The notes under the pieces are model-generated. The model was not told the origin of the DNA and searched no databases. It worked only from the letters and a program-made list of their open reading frames with translations. Position numbers and translations under genes: made by a program. A stretch of 64,000 nucleotides of DNA, taken from contig NZ_UFQB01000001.1 of assembly GCF_900496965.1 (NCBI RefSeq), positions 248,001 to 312,000 on the forward strand, written 5' to 3'. The stretch comes from Achromobacter agilis. Lineage in GTDB: Bacteria > Pseudomonadota > Gammaproteobacteria > Burkholderiales > Burkholderiaceae_B. Shown here in pieces: positions 44,347-52,906 of this stretch; position 1 is the first letter of the stretch; each line of letters opens with the position of its first letter.

Positions 44347-45222
44347 TCAGGCGCCGACATCGACATCGCGGAGGATGAAGCGCTGCGGGTCATAGCCGAA
44401 ATCTCGGCGGGCGGCGTCATGATCGAACACCATGTCGCGATTCATGCGCTGGACCATGTCCGCATTCCATTTACGGTAGCGGGGCACCAGGCGCAGAAAG
44501 AACAAGGCAAGATTGAAAAACCAGATCGGCACGCCCAGGAATTTCGGCTTGCGCCCCATCGCCTTGAAAATCCGCGCCACCATTTCCCGGTAGCTCAGGA
44601 CTTCGGCGCCCGAGATGTTGTAGCTGTTGCCTCCGGTGTTGGCCGAAAATACTGCCAGAACCGCCGCCTTCGCGACATCATCCACATAGACGGGTTGGCG
44701 TAAGCCCTCGGCGCGGCCGAACAGGGGAAAGAAGCCGAGCTTCCTGATCAATTTGACGATTTCGGCCAGGTTGCGGTCCGTGCCGCGCCCATAGATCAAG
44801 GTCGGCCGCAGGACCGTCCATTCGACGCCGTTGGCCTGGGCCCACTCGGCCAATTGGCGCTCGCCCTCGGTCAGCCGGCGCACGATCACCTCCTCCTGCG
44901 GATTCGAGGAAGTCGTTTTCGTGAACCGGCTCGTCGACGACAGGCACACGATCCTGCGCACGCCATGCCTCAGCATCATGTCGAAATGCGCCGGCAGGTT
45001 CCAGATGCCGCAGAGCGCAATCCAGTCGCGTATCGGCTCGTCGGCCGCCACCCCGGCGCCGCCCGGCAAGCGAGCCCAGCGCACGTGCGCGCCGTCTTGC
45101 TGCGGTTGACGCGAAAATGCCACCACGGAATGCCCGGCGTCCGCCAGCTGAGCCAGCACCTGGCGCCCCACCGGCGACGTCGCGCCGAGCACTCCTGCCG
45201 ATAATTTGTCGTTATTACTCAT
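44347..45222 (-). CDS. NAD-dependent epimerase/dehydratase-like protein of the sugar cluster
   Basis: A 291-residue Rossmann-fold protein with GVLGATSPVGRQVLAQL at the N-terminus and ISGAEVLSYREMVARIF late. The normal SDR Tyr-X3-Lys is not evident, so it is an atypical member. Similar genes lie beside wbpL in other O-antigen clusters, such as wbjF of Pseudomonas O11, as recalled. It may epimerise or reduce a 4-keto intermediate, but the reaction is not established. Confidence 0.8.
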   Translation of the reverse strand: MSNNDKLSAGVLGATSPVGRQVLAQLADAGHSVVAFSRQPQQDGAHVRWARLPGGAGVAADEPIRDWIALCGIWNLPAHFDMMLRHGVRRIVCLSSTSRFTKTTSSNPQEEVIVRRLTEGERQLAEWAQANGVEWTVLRPTLIYGRGTDRNLAEIVKLIRKLGFFPLFGRAEGLRQPVYVDDVAKAAVLAVFSANTGGNSYNISGAEVLSYREMVARIFKAMGRKPKFLGVPIWFFNLALFFLRLVPRYRKWNADMVQRMNRDMVFDHDAARRDFGYDPQRFILRDVDVGA

Positions 45223-45274
45223 AGCATGCGTTTCCTGCCTGGGCCCAAGCCCGGCGCGTGTCGGCCTCTGCGCG

Positions 45275-46402
45275 TCAGGGAGTGGCAGACCACACGGTGC
45301 GGTTCACATACGGCACATAGCTCAGCACGATCCGGACGATCTTGACCGACACTGCGCCGCCCCGGTAATCATCCACCGTCTTCACTCCTGCGCCCGCTTC
45401 GTTCTGTCGCGTCACGACGCCGATGGCCTCGAGCACGCCGCGCGCCTTCAGCCCGCTCATGATCAGGGTGCCCTCGTCCATGCCCTCCGGACGCTCGTGC
45501 GCCGTGCGCACGGTGACGGCCGAGAGATTCAGCAACGAGGCTTCCTCGGTGATCGTGCCGCTGTCGGACAGAACGCATTTGGCGCCCATCTGGAGCTTCA
45601 TGTAGTCCAGGAAACCGAACGGCTTCACAAAGCGGACGAGCGGGTGCTCGATGGAGCGGCCCAAGGCCTCCAGCCTGGCGCGGGTGCGGGGGTGCGTGGA
45701 GACGATGATCGGCATGGAATACGTTTCCGCCACGGCGAAAAGCGTATCCAGCAGATCGTGCAGGTTCTGGACCGAATCCACGTTCTCTTCGCGGTGGATA
45801 CTCACCAGGAAGTATTCGCGCGGGGTCAGGCCTTCGCGTTCCAGCACGGTGGAGGCATCGATCTGCGGCCGGTAGTGCGTGATGACTTCCTCCATGTGGG
45901 AGCCGGTCTTGATGATGGTCTCGGGCCGCACGCCTTCGGCGATCAGGTAGCGGCGCGCATGCTCGGTCAGCACCAGGTTGATGTCGCTCAGATGGTCGAG
46001 CACCTTGCGGTTCAGCTCTTCCGGCACCCGCTGGTCGAAGCAGCGGTTGCCCGCCTCCATGTGAAACACCGGGATCTTCCTGCGCTTGGCGGAAATCACC
46101 GCCAGGCAGGTGTTCGTGTCGCCGTACAGCAGCAGCGCGTCCGGCTTCTCCTGCGCAAGGATCTCGTCCGATTTCGCGATCACCTCGGCAATCGTCTTGG
46201 CGGGCGTATCCGCCGCCACGCCCAGGAAATGATCGGGCTTGCGGATGCCGAGCTCGTCGAAGAAAACCTGATTCAGCTCGTAATCGTAATTCTGGCCGGA
46301 ATGCACCAGGACGTGATCCACTTGCTTGTCCAGCTCCGCAATCACCCGGCTCATTTTGATGAGCTCGGGGCGAGTGCCGACCAGGGTCATGACTTTAGTC
46401 AT
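45275..46402 (-). CDS. UDP-N-acetyl-hexosamine 2-epimerase (WecB/FnlC/QnlB-like)
   Basis: A 375-residue enzyme of the non-hydrolysing UDP-GlcNAc 2-epimerase fold. Motifs are TLVGTRPELIKMSRVI, LLYGDTNTCLAV, FHMEAGNRCFDQRVPEE and LSDSGTITEEASLLN. In UDP-L-FucNAc or UDP-L-QuiNAc synthesis such an enzyme performs the last C2 epimerisation. The start overlaps the upstream dehydratase gene by eight bases, confirming one module. Confidence 0.9.
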   Translation of the reverse strand: MTKVMTLVGTRPELIKMSRVIAELDKQVDHVLVHSGQNYDYELNQVFFDELGIRKPDHFLGVAADTPAKTIAEVIAKSDEILAQEKPDALLLYGDTNTCLAVISAKRRKIPVFHMEAGNRCFDQRVPEELNRKVLDHLSDINLVLTEHARRYLIAEGVRPETIIKTGSHMEEVITHYRPQIDASTVLEREGLTPREYFLVSIHREENVDSVQNLHDLLDTLFAVAETYSMPIIVSTHPRTRARLEALGRSIEHPLVRFVKPFGFLDYMKLQMGAKCVLSDSGTITEEASLLNLSAVTVRTAHERPEGMDEGTLIMSGLKARGVLEAIGVVTRQNEAGAGVKTVDDYRGGAVSVKIVRIVLSYVPYVNRTVWSATP

Positions 46403-47405
46403 TCAATTGCTCCTGCAGGTACGCGAGGCCGAGCAGGATCTTCTCGACGCCGGGTACATCGAGCCGAGTCGTATTGTGGGAGGTGTAATCGTCGAGCTCG
46501 GAAACCTCCTGCTCGCCCTCCACGAAATACTTCTTGTAGTTCAGGTCACGGTTATCCATGGGGATCCGGTAATACCGCCCCATGTCCACGGCCTTCGCCA
46601 TTTCTTCACGGGAAATCAGGGATTCGTAGAGCTTTTCGCCATGGCGAGTGCCGATCACCTTGACCGGCGCGGCGCTCTTGAAAAGATTCTTCAACGCCGT
46701 GGCCAGGTCGCCGACGGTGGAGGCCGGTGCCTTCTGCACGAAGATATCGCCCTGCTCGGCATGCTCGAACGCGTGCAGCACCAGGTCGACGGAATCCTCG
46801 AGCGACATCAGGAAGCGCGTCATGCTCGGGTCGGTGATGGTGAGCGACTCGCCCGCCTTGATCTGCTGGACGAACAGGGGGATGACCGAACCGCGCGACG
46901 CCATCACGTTGCCGTAGCGGGTCGAGCACACCACCGGCCCGCCCTCCGGGATCGCGCGCGATTTCGCGACGACCAGCTTTTCGGCCATGGCCTTCGAAAT
47001 GCCCATGGCATTGATCGGGTACACCGCCTTGTCCGTGCTCAGCACGATCACCCGTTTCACATTATTCGCGATGGCGGCATTGAGGACATTTTCCGTCCCA
47101 AGCACGTTGGTCTTTACGGCTTCCATCGGATAAAACTCGCAGGAAGGCACCTGCTTCAGCGCGGCCGCATGGAAAACATAATCGACGCCGATCATCGCCT
47201 GGGACACACTGCTGTAATCCCGGACGTCGCCAATATAGAACTTGACCTTGTCGTTGGCCAGTTCGATCCGCATGTCTTCCTGCTTCTTCTCATCGCGGCT
47301 GAAAACCCGGATTTCGCGGACGTCGGTATCCAGGAAGCGTTTCAGGACCGTATGGCCGAAAGAACCTGTACCGCCGGTAATCATCAGAACTTTATCTTCA
47401 AACAT
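46395..47405 (-). CDS. UDP-GlcNAc 4,6-dehydratase / 3,5-epimerase (FnlA/CapE-like)
   Basis: A 336-residue SDR enzyme. LMITGGTGSFGHTVLKRFL is the NAD motif, and STDKAVYPINAMGISKAMAEK is the active site with Met in the usual Tyr position, as in FnlA, WbjB and CapE. It begins conversion of UDP-GlcNAc into a UDP-4-keto-L-sugar. The 2-epimerase gene overlaps its end and a reductase gene lies 21 bases upstream. Confidence 0.9.
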   Translation of the reverse strand: MFEDKVLMITGGTGSFGHTVLKRFLDTDVREIRVFSRDEKKQEDMRIELANDKVKFYIGDVRDYSSVSQAMIGVDYVFHAAALKQVPSCEFYPMEAVKTNVLGTENVLNAAIANNVKRVIVLSTDKAVYPINAMGISKAMAEKLVVAKSRAIPEGGPVVCSTRYGNVMASRGSVIPLFVQQIKAGESLTITDPSMTRFLMSLEDSVDLVLHAFEHAEQGDIFVQKAPASTVGDLATALKNLFKSAAPVKVIGTRHGEKLYESLISREEMAKAVDMGRYYRIPMDNRDLNYKKYFVEGEQEVSELDDYTSHNTTRLDVPGVEKILLGLAYLQEQLND

Positions 47406-47426
47406 AATTCACCACAGTAGTCAGGG

Positions 47427-48287
47427 TTACACGCGGGTTTCGTGCATTTTGGCAATCAAACTATCCCAGGACGGCGGTTGATAGTTGAAGGCCGCGCGGA
47501 AACGGGAAGAATCGAGCGAGCGATCGATATGCAGCTTGTCGTCCGGTTCGATATTGATCTGCTTGCCATAGACTTTGGCCACGAGGGACAGCAGGGTGAA
47601 CTTGTCTATGGGGTCCACGGAGACGTGGTACAGCCCGCTGGGCTCCCGCTTGGGCAGCACCAGATCCTTGATCACCCGGGCCAGCTCGACCGTGGGCAGC
47701 CCCGAGAAAATGGCCTTGGTGAATCCCTTGACCGTTCCGGTCTGCGACAGGAACCAGTCCACCAGCGCCAGGTTCGTGCCGAGCTCGTGGCCGATGATGG
47801 ACGTGCGCAAGGTAATCGCATGGGGGAAATCGTGCAGCTCGCCCATGTACTTGGACTTTCCGTACAGGTCTTCCGCGTCCGACATGTCGGACTCGACGTA
47901 CATGCCTTTCTTGCCGGAAAACACGCAATCGGTGCTGATATGCACCAGGCGCGCGCCAACCAGGCCGCACAGGTTCGCCAGGCGATGCGGAAGCATGGAA
48001 TTGATCGGCAAGGTCACGAGCGGATCCTTCGCCGTGGATGCCTGCTTGATCACGCCCACGCAATTGATGACGGCGTCGGGACGGACACGCGCCAACAAGG
48101 CCACCAATGTGTCCTGGTCGGTCGCGTCCACGCCCGTGATCAGGCGCGCACGGGACTCAGGGGAGAACCGCTCGCGCAACGCGCCGCTGCGCAAGGTTCC
48201 CCATGTCTCGTAGCGGTCGTCGGAGGAAAACTCGCGGAATGTCGCGCTGCCCAGCATGCCGCTGGCGCCCAGAATCAGAACTTTCAT
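47427..48287 (-). CDS. RmlD-like UDP-4-keto-L-sugar reductase (QnlA/WbvR type)
   Basis: A 286-residue reductase. KVLILGASGMLGSATFREF, HISTDCVFSGKKGMYVE and YGKSKYMGE with the Tyr-Lys pair are visible. It aligns with RmlD rather than with FnlB/CapF, which are longer (about 370 residues) because of a C-terminal cupin domain absent here. An RmlD-type reductase between FnlA- and FnlC-like enzymes is the pattern reported for UDP-L-QuiNAc formation via UDP-L-RhaNAc. The product is therefore more likely L-QuiNAc than L-FucNAc; this is inference. Confidence 0.82.
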   Translation of the reverse strand: MKVLILGASGMLGSATFREFSSDDRYETWGTLRSGALRERFSPESRARLITGVDATDQDTLVALLARVRPDAVINCVGVIKQASTAKDPLVTLPINSMLPHRLANLCGLVGARLVHISTDCVFSGKKGMYVESDMSDAEDLYGKSKYMGELHDFPHAITLRTSIIGHELGTNLALVDWFLSQTGTVKGFTKAIFSGLPTVELARVIKDLVLPKREPSGLYHVSVDPIDKFTLLSLVAKVYGKQINIEPDDKLHIDRSLDSSRFRAAFNYQPPSWDSLIAKMHETRV

Positions 48288-48290
48288 TGA

Positions 48291-49538
48291 TCAATGCCTC
48301 GCATCATAAGTTTCAGCCGCGGCCGCCAAAAGGCGCGACAGTTCCGCCGCCTGCTTCCGCATTTCGAAATGCTCCAGGAAGTAGCGGCGCCCGGCATCGG
48401 CCAGCTCCTGCCGCTGTGCAGGATCCATGTGGTACAGCTGTTCGATGCAACCGCAAAGGCCGGGCGCGTCTTCCGCGCCGCACACCACCCCTGCGCCCGC
48501 TTCGCGGACCACCTGCGCCCCTTCCCCGTCCAGCGCCGCAATGACCGGACGGCCGGCGGCGAAATAGGCCTGAATTTTACTCGGAACCGTATAGGCGAAG
48601 ATCTCTTCCCGCTTGAGCGAGACCAGCAACGCCTGGGCCCTGCGAAAGAAATGCGGCATCTCGCTGGACGGGTATCTCCCCGCGAGAACGAGGTTGTCGA
48701 GCTTGTACTGCCGCTTCTGCTTCTCGACCCACGCCAGCATGCTGCCGCTGCCGACCAGGACCAGCTTGCAGTCGGGCAGGTGGATCAGCTTGCGGGCGGC
48801 CTCCACGATCGTCTCGACGGCCTGCGCGGTGCCGATGTTTCCGGCAAACAGCACGCAGAAGTTGGTTTCCATCATGCGCAGGATATCCGGCGGAACGCGC
48901 GATTCGGCGTCGGGCGCGGATTCCGGCTCCAGATAGGAATTCGGAAAATACTCAAGCTTGGCCGGATCGGCGAATCGCGATACCGGTGCGAAAAACCCCC
49001 TCGACTGCACCAGGATGCGATCGCACGCGGAATAAATCCAGCGGACCAGTGCGCCGACGACGCCGAGCACATGCCTGTTCTTGATGAATCCGGTCGCGCT
49101 CAGGCTTTCCGGCCACAGGTCCTGCACCCAGACCACCAGCGGCGTTTTCAGGCGCTTCTTCAGGAATATCGCGGGGATTACCGCCGTGATCGGCGACAGC
49201 GCTATCGCGAAGATAACGTCGAATTCTTCGCCCTTGGCGGCCTTGCGGGAATGCCGGATGCCATTGAAAACGAACGACATATAGTTCAAGACCATATTCT
49301 TGCCGCCGCCGCTGCCGCGCGCCCGCAAAGGCACTCGGCTTACCGTCACGTTGTCGCCGTAGGTTTCCCGCTGGAATCCGCCGGAGGAATATCCAGGGAA
49401 TATTTTTCCATCGGGATAATTCGGCTTGCCCGTCAAAACATGAATATCGTGGCCTTGCCTTGCAAGCTCATGAATCAGGTCATTAACAACTACAAAAGAT
49501 TCGGGCCAAAAATATTGCGTGACCACGAGGATTTTCAT
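48291..49538 (-). CDS. GT4 glycosyltransferase, WbuB-like
   Basis: A 415-residue GT-B glycosyltransferase with KILVVTQYFWPESFVVVNDL at the start, the KPNYPDGKIFPGY segment typical of the WbuB/WbjE group, and the donor-binding YTVPSKIQAYFAAGRPVIAAL near residue 310. The group transfers L-FucNAc or L-QuiNAc. The ATG at 49538 is used; the longer frame begins with TTG. It is the first gene of the surface-sugar operon, three bases before the reductase, and its leader holds a hairpin with a T-run. Confidence 0.88.
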   Translation of the reverse strand: MKILVVTQYFWPESFVVVNDLIHELARQGHDIHVLTGKPNYPDGKIFPGYSSGGFQRETYGDNVTVSRVPLRARGSGGGKNMVLNYMSFVFNGIRHSRKAAKGEEFDVIFAIALSPITAVIPAIFLKKRLKTPLVVWVQDLWPESLSATGFIKNRHVLGVVGALVRWIYSACDRILVQSRGFFAPVSRFADPAKLEYFPNSYLEPESAPDAESRVPPDILRMMETNFCVLFAGNIGTAQAVETIVEAARKLIHLPDCKLVLVGSGSMLAWVEKQKRQYKLDNLVLAGRYPSSEMPHFFRRAQALLVSLKREEIFAYTVPSKIQAYFAAGRPVIAALDGEGAQVVREAGAGVVCGAEDAPGLCGCIEQLYHMDPAQRQELADAGRRYFLEHFEMRKQAAELSRLLAAAAETYDARH

Positions 49539-49982
49539 CAATAACTCTATCTTTTATGCACGAGGGAACGGCGACGCCTACCTCAACCGCCCGAACATGC
49601 CCGGAACCATCTTCCGGAACGGGACATCGGCTTATGGCCGCAACGTGCTGACTGTATTTTCTATTTTCGTCAGCACATGTGCGAACGCGTTGAAAAAAAA
49701 AGACAAGGTTTGATTTTGAAAAAATGAATAATCAAACCTTACGCGCGCCCTTCTTCAATCGACGCACATTATCCTCCAGTCCCCGCCTCCGCGCCAGAAG
49801 AATTCGTGAAAGTAAATGCGATTCAATATATTGGCGCCACTATGCAACAGGCGCCGGCGCTGTTCCAAATAGATAACTCCGGCCACTGGCCGTCACAGGG
49901 GGTCCGTCCCTTGCAACCGCGCCGGGCTTCCCCAAGCCGCCACTTAGGTCCACAATAGATAAAACGACGTAAGGAGACAGCC
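49539..49982. other. 444-base intergenic region between the sugar operon and coxG-like gene
   Basis: No protein gene is supported here; short frames are not convincing. The region is more AT-rich than its surroundings. It holds a hairpin with a T-run on the minus strand at 49693-49740 and presumably divergent promoters. A strong AAGGAG site at 49970 belongs to the coxG-like gene. I saw no ops/JUMPstart-type sequence. Confidence 0.5.
49693..49740 (-). terminator. Hairpin plus U-tract in the leader of the surface-sugar operon
   Basis: A perfect ten-base stem (AAGGTTTGAT/ATCAAACCTT, 49705-49714 with 49731-49740) is followed, on the minus strand, by GTC and nine T. This is a textbook intrinsic terminator directed toward the glycosyltransferase gene, about 155 bases before its start. 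No minus-strand gene lies just upstream to be ended, so it may attenuate the operon's own transcript. Confidence 0.7.
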
Positions 49983-50552
49983 ATGCGCATTGCCGATGCC
50001 CAGTGGATTCCTTCTACCCAGCACCAGACTTGGGATGCGTTGACAGATCCGACCGTGCTGCAGCACTGCATCCCCGGTTGTGTGGAGGTCGTCCGGCTCA
50101 GCCCGACCGAGTACGCCGTGAAGCTCCGGGCCAAGGTCGCCGGCATCGACACCGACTATGACGGCGAGATCCTGATGTCCGACGTGGATCCGCACAACAG
50201 CTGTACCCTGGCCTTCGAAGGCAAAGGCCTGGCCGCCTGCCTGGCCATCGGGACCGCGCAGATCAACCTCAGCGCGAAGGACGAAGGCACCCGGGTGGCC
50301 TATACCGTCGCCTGCATGGCGGGCGGCAAGCTGGCCGAATGCGGGGAAAGCGTGCTGCTGAAGACGGGCGACAAGATCATCCAGAAGTTTTTCGCCGCCT
50401 TCATCGACCACATGGCGGGCCAGCCACGGCTGGCGCCGCCGCCCGCGCCGCCCGAACCCGAACCGCGCGGGCTGTCCAATTCGCGCTGGTCCTGGATCAT
50501 GGTGATCCTGGTCATCGCGGTGTTCTGGGGCTATCACACCTTCTACAAGTGA
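49983..50552 (+). CDS. CoxG-like SRPBCC-fold protein with C-terminal membrane anchor
   Basis: A 189-residue protein. Residues about 1-145 form a START/SRPBCC domain of the CoxG type (WIPSTQHQTWDALTDPTVLQHCIPGCVEV). A Pro-rich linker and a C-terminal helix (WSWIMVILVIAVFWGYHTFY) anchor it to the membrane. CoxG recruits maturation proteins for carbon monoxide dehydrogenase in Oligotropha, but no coxMSL or other cox genes are nearby. It may serve another molybdenum enzyme. A strong AAGGAG precedes the ATG. Confidence 0.86.
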   Translation: MRIADAQWIPSTQHQTWDALTDPTVLQHCIPGCVEVVRLSPTEYAVKLRAKVAGIDTDYDGEILMSDVDPHNSCTLAFEGKGLAACLAIGTAQINLSAKDEGTRVAYTVACMAGGKLAECGESVLLKTGDKIIQKFFAAFIDHMAGQPRLAPPPAPPEPEPRGLSNSRWSWIMVILVIAVFWGYHTFYK

Positions 50553-50573
50553 AAACCCTGACGCGCCGGTGAT

Positions 50574-52004
50574 ATGCTCTGCGGCATGACGATGCCGCCG
50601 GACCCCCCCCCTCCCCCTACTCCCCCCGCCCACTCGCGACGCGACCTCCTGATGGGTATGGCGGGGGTGTCCGCCACCGTCGTCCTGGCCGCCCTGGATT
50701 CCACCATCATCAGCACCACCCTGCCGCGGGTGGCCGAGGCCCTCGACGGCATGGCGCTGTATGCCTGGGTCGGCACGGGCTACCTTCTGGCCACGGCAGC
50801 CTCCATCCTGGTCTTCGGGCGGCTGGGGGACATGTTCGGGCGCAAGCCGCTGATGCTGCTGTCGGTGCTGATCATCGCGCTGGGCTCCATCGCCTGCGGC
50901 CTGTCGCAAACCATGACCCAGCTGATCGTCTTCCGGTCGCTGCAGGGCATCGGCGGCGGCATGATGATCGCCACGGCGTTCGCCGCGCCCGCCGACCTGT
51001 TCCCCGACGCGAAGCAGCGGGTGCGCTGGATGGCGCTGGTTTCGGCCGCCTTCGCCATGGCCAGCGGCATCGGCCCGGTTTTGGGCGGGGCCGCCACGCA
51101 GGCGCTGGGGTGGCGCGCGGCGTTCTTTATTGCGCCGATCGCCGCCGCGGGCGCCTTCTTCCTGCTGGCCCGCTACTTCCCTCGCATACGACCCGTGCAC
51201 AACGGCAGCCGCAAAATCGACTGGCTGGGCGCGATTCTGCTCGTCGTCGCCGTGGGCGCGCCGCTGGCCGCGCTGGAACTGGCATTTGCCAGCGGCGACC
51301 ACGCCCACCCGTTGCTGGGCGCGGCGCTGGCCTTGACGGGCGTGGCGGCCATCGCCGCCTTGATACCCATAGAACGCCGCGTGCGCTCCCCCATCTTTCC
51401 GCTGCGCGTGCTGGCCGCGCCCGAATCGCGCCTGCTGAACGTGGCGGCGATGATGGTGGGCGCGGTGATGTTCGTGCAGATCTTCTACAGCCCCCTGCTG
51501 CTGCAGCAGGCCTTGAACTACACACCCAGCGAGGCCGGCTTGCTGCTGACGCCGCTGGTCGCGGCGATATCCGTCGGCAGCATTATCAACGGCCGCCTCT
51601 TCCCCAAACAGTCCGAGCCGCAGCGCCTGATGGTCTTCGGCGGCGGCCTGCTGGCGGCCGGGTCGCTGATGGTGCTGCTGATCTCCCCCGGCACCTCCGC
51701 CTGGTGGATCCTGTCGGCGTTCTTTGTCAACGGCTGTGCGCTGGGCTTCCTGCTGCCCAACCTGACCCTTTTCATGCAGATGCTCAGCGAGCGGCGCGAC
51801 GTGGGCGTGGCTTCGGCGCTGGTCCAGACCACGCGCGCCATCGGCAGCGCGCTGGGCACGGCGGTGGTCGGCATCATCATTTCGCACAGCACGGTACTAA
51901 ACGGAGTGCGCGCCGGGCTGATCCTGTGTATTGTCCTGTCGCTGGCCGGCGCCCTGCTGGCGCACCGGGTCAAGATGAAGAACCTGGTCACAAACCGGAA
52001 ATAA
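50574..52004 (+). CDS. DHA2-type MFS drug exporter (EmrB/QacA family)
   Basis: A 476-residue, fourteen-helix exporter. Helix 1 includes VVLAALDSTIISTTLPRVAE, the loop motif is FGRLGDMFGRKPLML, and motif C-like AFAMASGIGPVLGGAA marks an antiporter. The N-terminus before helix 1 is a proline-rich stretch encoded by runs of C, including nine C at 50603-50611. The start may be 50574, 50586 or 50592. The substrate is unknown. Confidence 0.9.
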   Translation: MLCGMTMPPDPPPPPTPPAHSRRDLLMGMAGVSATVVLAALDSTIISTTLPRVAEALDGMALYAWVGTGYLLATAASILVFGRLGDMFGRKPLMLLSVLIIALGSIACGLSQTMTQLIVFRSLQGIGGGMMIATAFAAPADLFPDAKQRVRWMALVSAAFAMASGIGPVLGGAATQALGWRAAFFIAPIAAAGAFFLLARYFPRIRPVHNGSRKIDWLGAILLVVAVGAPLAALELAFASGDHAHPLLGAALALTGVAAIAALIPIERRVRSPIFPLRVLAAPESRLLNVAAMMVGAVMFVQIFYSPLLLQQALNYTPSEAGLLLTPLVAAISVGSIINGRLFPKQSEPQRLMVFGGGLLAAGSLMVLLISPGTSAWWILSAFFVNGCALGFLLPNLTLFMQMLSERRDVGVASALVQTTRAIGSALGTAVVGIIISHSTVLNGVRAGLILCIVLSLAGALLAHRVKMKNLVTNRK

Positions 52005-52023
52005 GGCACACCCGGGACTCAAC

Positions 52024-52893
52024 ATGCGTCAACGCAACCTGCTGGATCTGCTGCTCCTGGCCGCCGTCTGGGGCGGCTCTTTTCTCTTCATGCGCGTCGC
52101 CGTCGCGGACTTCGGCCCGGTGGCGCTGATCGAGCTGCGCGTGGGCCTGGCCGCGCTGTTCCTGCTGCCCGCCGCCTTGTGGCGCGGCAAGCTGCCGCTG
52201 ATCGCGAAACACTGGAAGGCGCTGCTGATGGTAGGCACGCTGAACGCCGCCGTGCCGTTCCTGCTGTATGCCTACGCCGCGCAATCGCTGGGCGCCGGGT
52301 TCCTGTCGGTCGCCAATGCCATCACCCCGGTATGGGGCGCCGTCATCGGCTGGCTATGGCTCAAGGACAGGCTGGCCTGGACACGCTCGCTCGGCCTGAT
52401 GATCGGCGTGGTCGGAATCGTCGTACTCGTATGGGACAAGCTGAACTTCAGCGACGGCGGCACGGGGCCCGCCGTCCTGGCCGCCATATCGGCGCCGGTG
52501 TTCTACGGTATCGCCGCCAACTGGACCAAGCGCTTCCTGACCGGCGTGGATGCGCTGGCCAATGCAACCGGCAGCATGATCGGCGCCTCGCTCGTGCTGC
52601 TGCCGCTGGCGATCGCCTTCTGGCCCGAAACGCCGGCTTCCGCGCAAGCCTGGATTTCCACCATCCTGCTGGCCGTAGTCTGCACGGGCGCGGCCTACAT
52701 CATCTTCTTCCGCCTGATCGCGAATGTCGGCCCCACCGGAGCCGTCAGCGTGACGTTCCTGGTGCCGATTTTCGGCGTGGTGTGGGGCGCGTGGTTCCTG
52801 GACGAAAGCATCACGCCGTCGATCGCGGCGGGCGCCGCGATCATCCTGGTCGGCACGGCGCTGGCGCTGGGCCTGCTCAAGCGGCGCGCCTGA
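52024..52893 (+). CDS. EamA-family (DMT) transporter
   Basis: A 289-residue inner-membrane protein with ten hydrophobic helices in two repeated EamA halves, starting with LLDLLLLAAVWGGSFLFMRVAV and with a second unit at about residue 150. The family exports amino acids or metabolites. It lies 19 bases after the drug exporter and converges with the cardiolipin synthase-like gene. Confidence 0.9.
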   Translation: MRQRNLLDLLLLAAVWGGSFLFMRVAVADFGPVALIELRVGLAALFLLPAALWRGKLPLIAKHWKALLMVGTLNAAVPFLLYAYAAQSLGAGFLSVANAITPVWGAVIGWLWLKDRLAWTRSLGLMIGVVGIVVLVWDKLNFSDGGTGPAVLAAISAPVFYGIAANWTKRFLTGVDALANATGSMIGASLVLLPLAIAFWPETPASAQAWISTILLAVVCTGAAYIIFFRLIANVGPTGAVSVTFLVPIFGVVWGAWFLDESITPSIAAGAAIILVGTALALGLLKRRA

Positions 52894-52906
52894 ACCGCCC
52901 TCGTCC

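Noticed and set aside
49539..49982. Small plus-strand open frame at 49519-49713
   Set aside because: It overlaps the leader hairpin and the start of the glycosyltransferase on the other strand, has no ribosome site, and its sequence is not protein-like.
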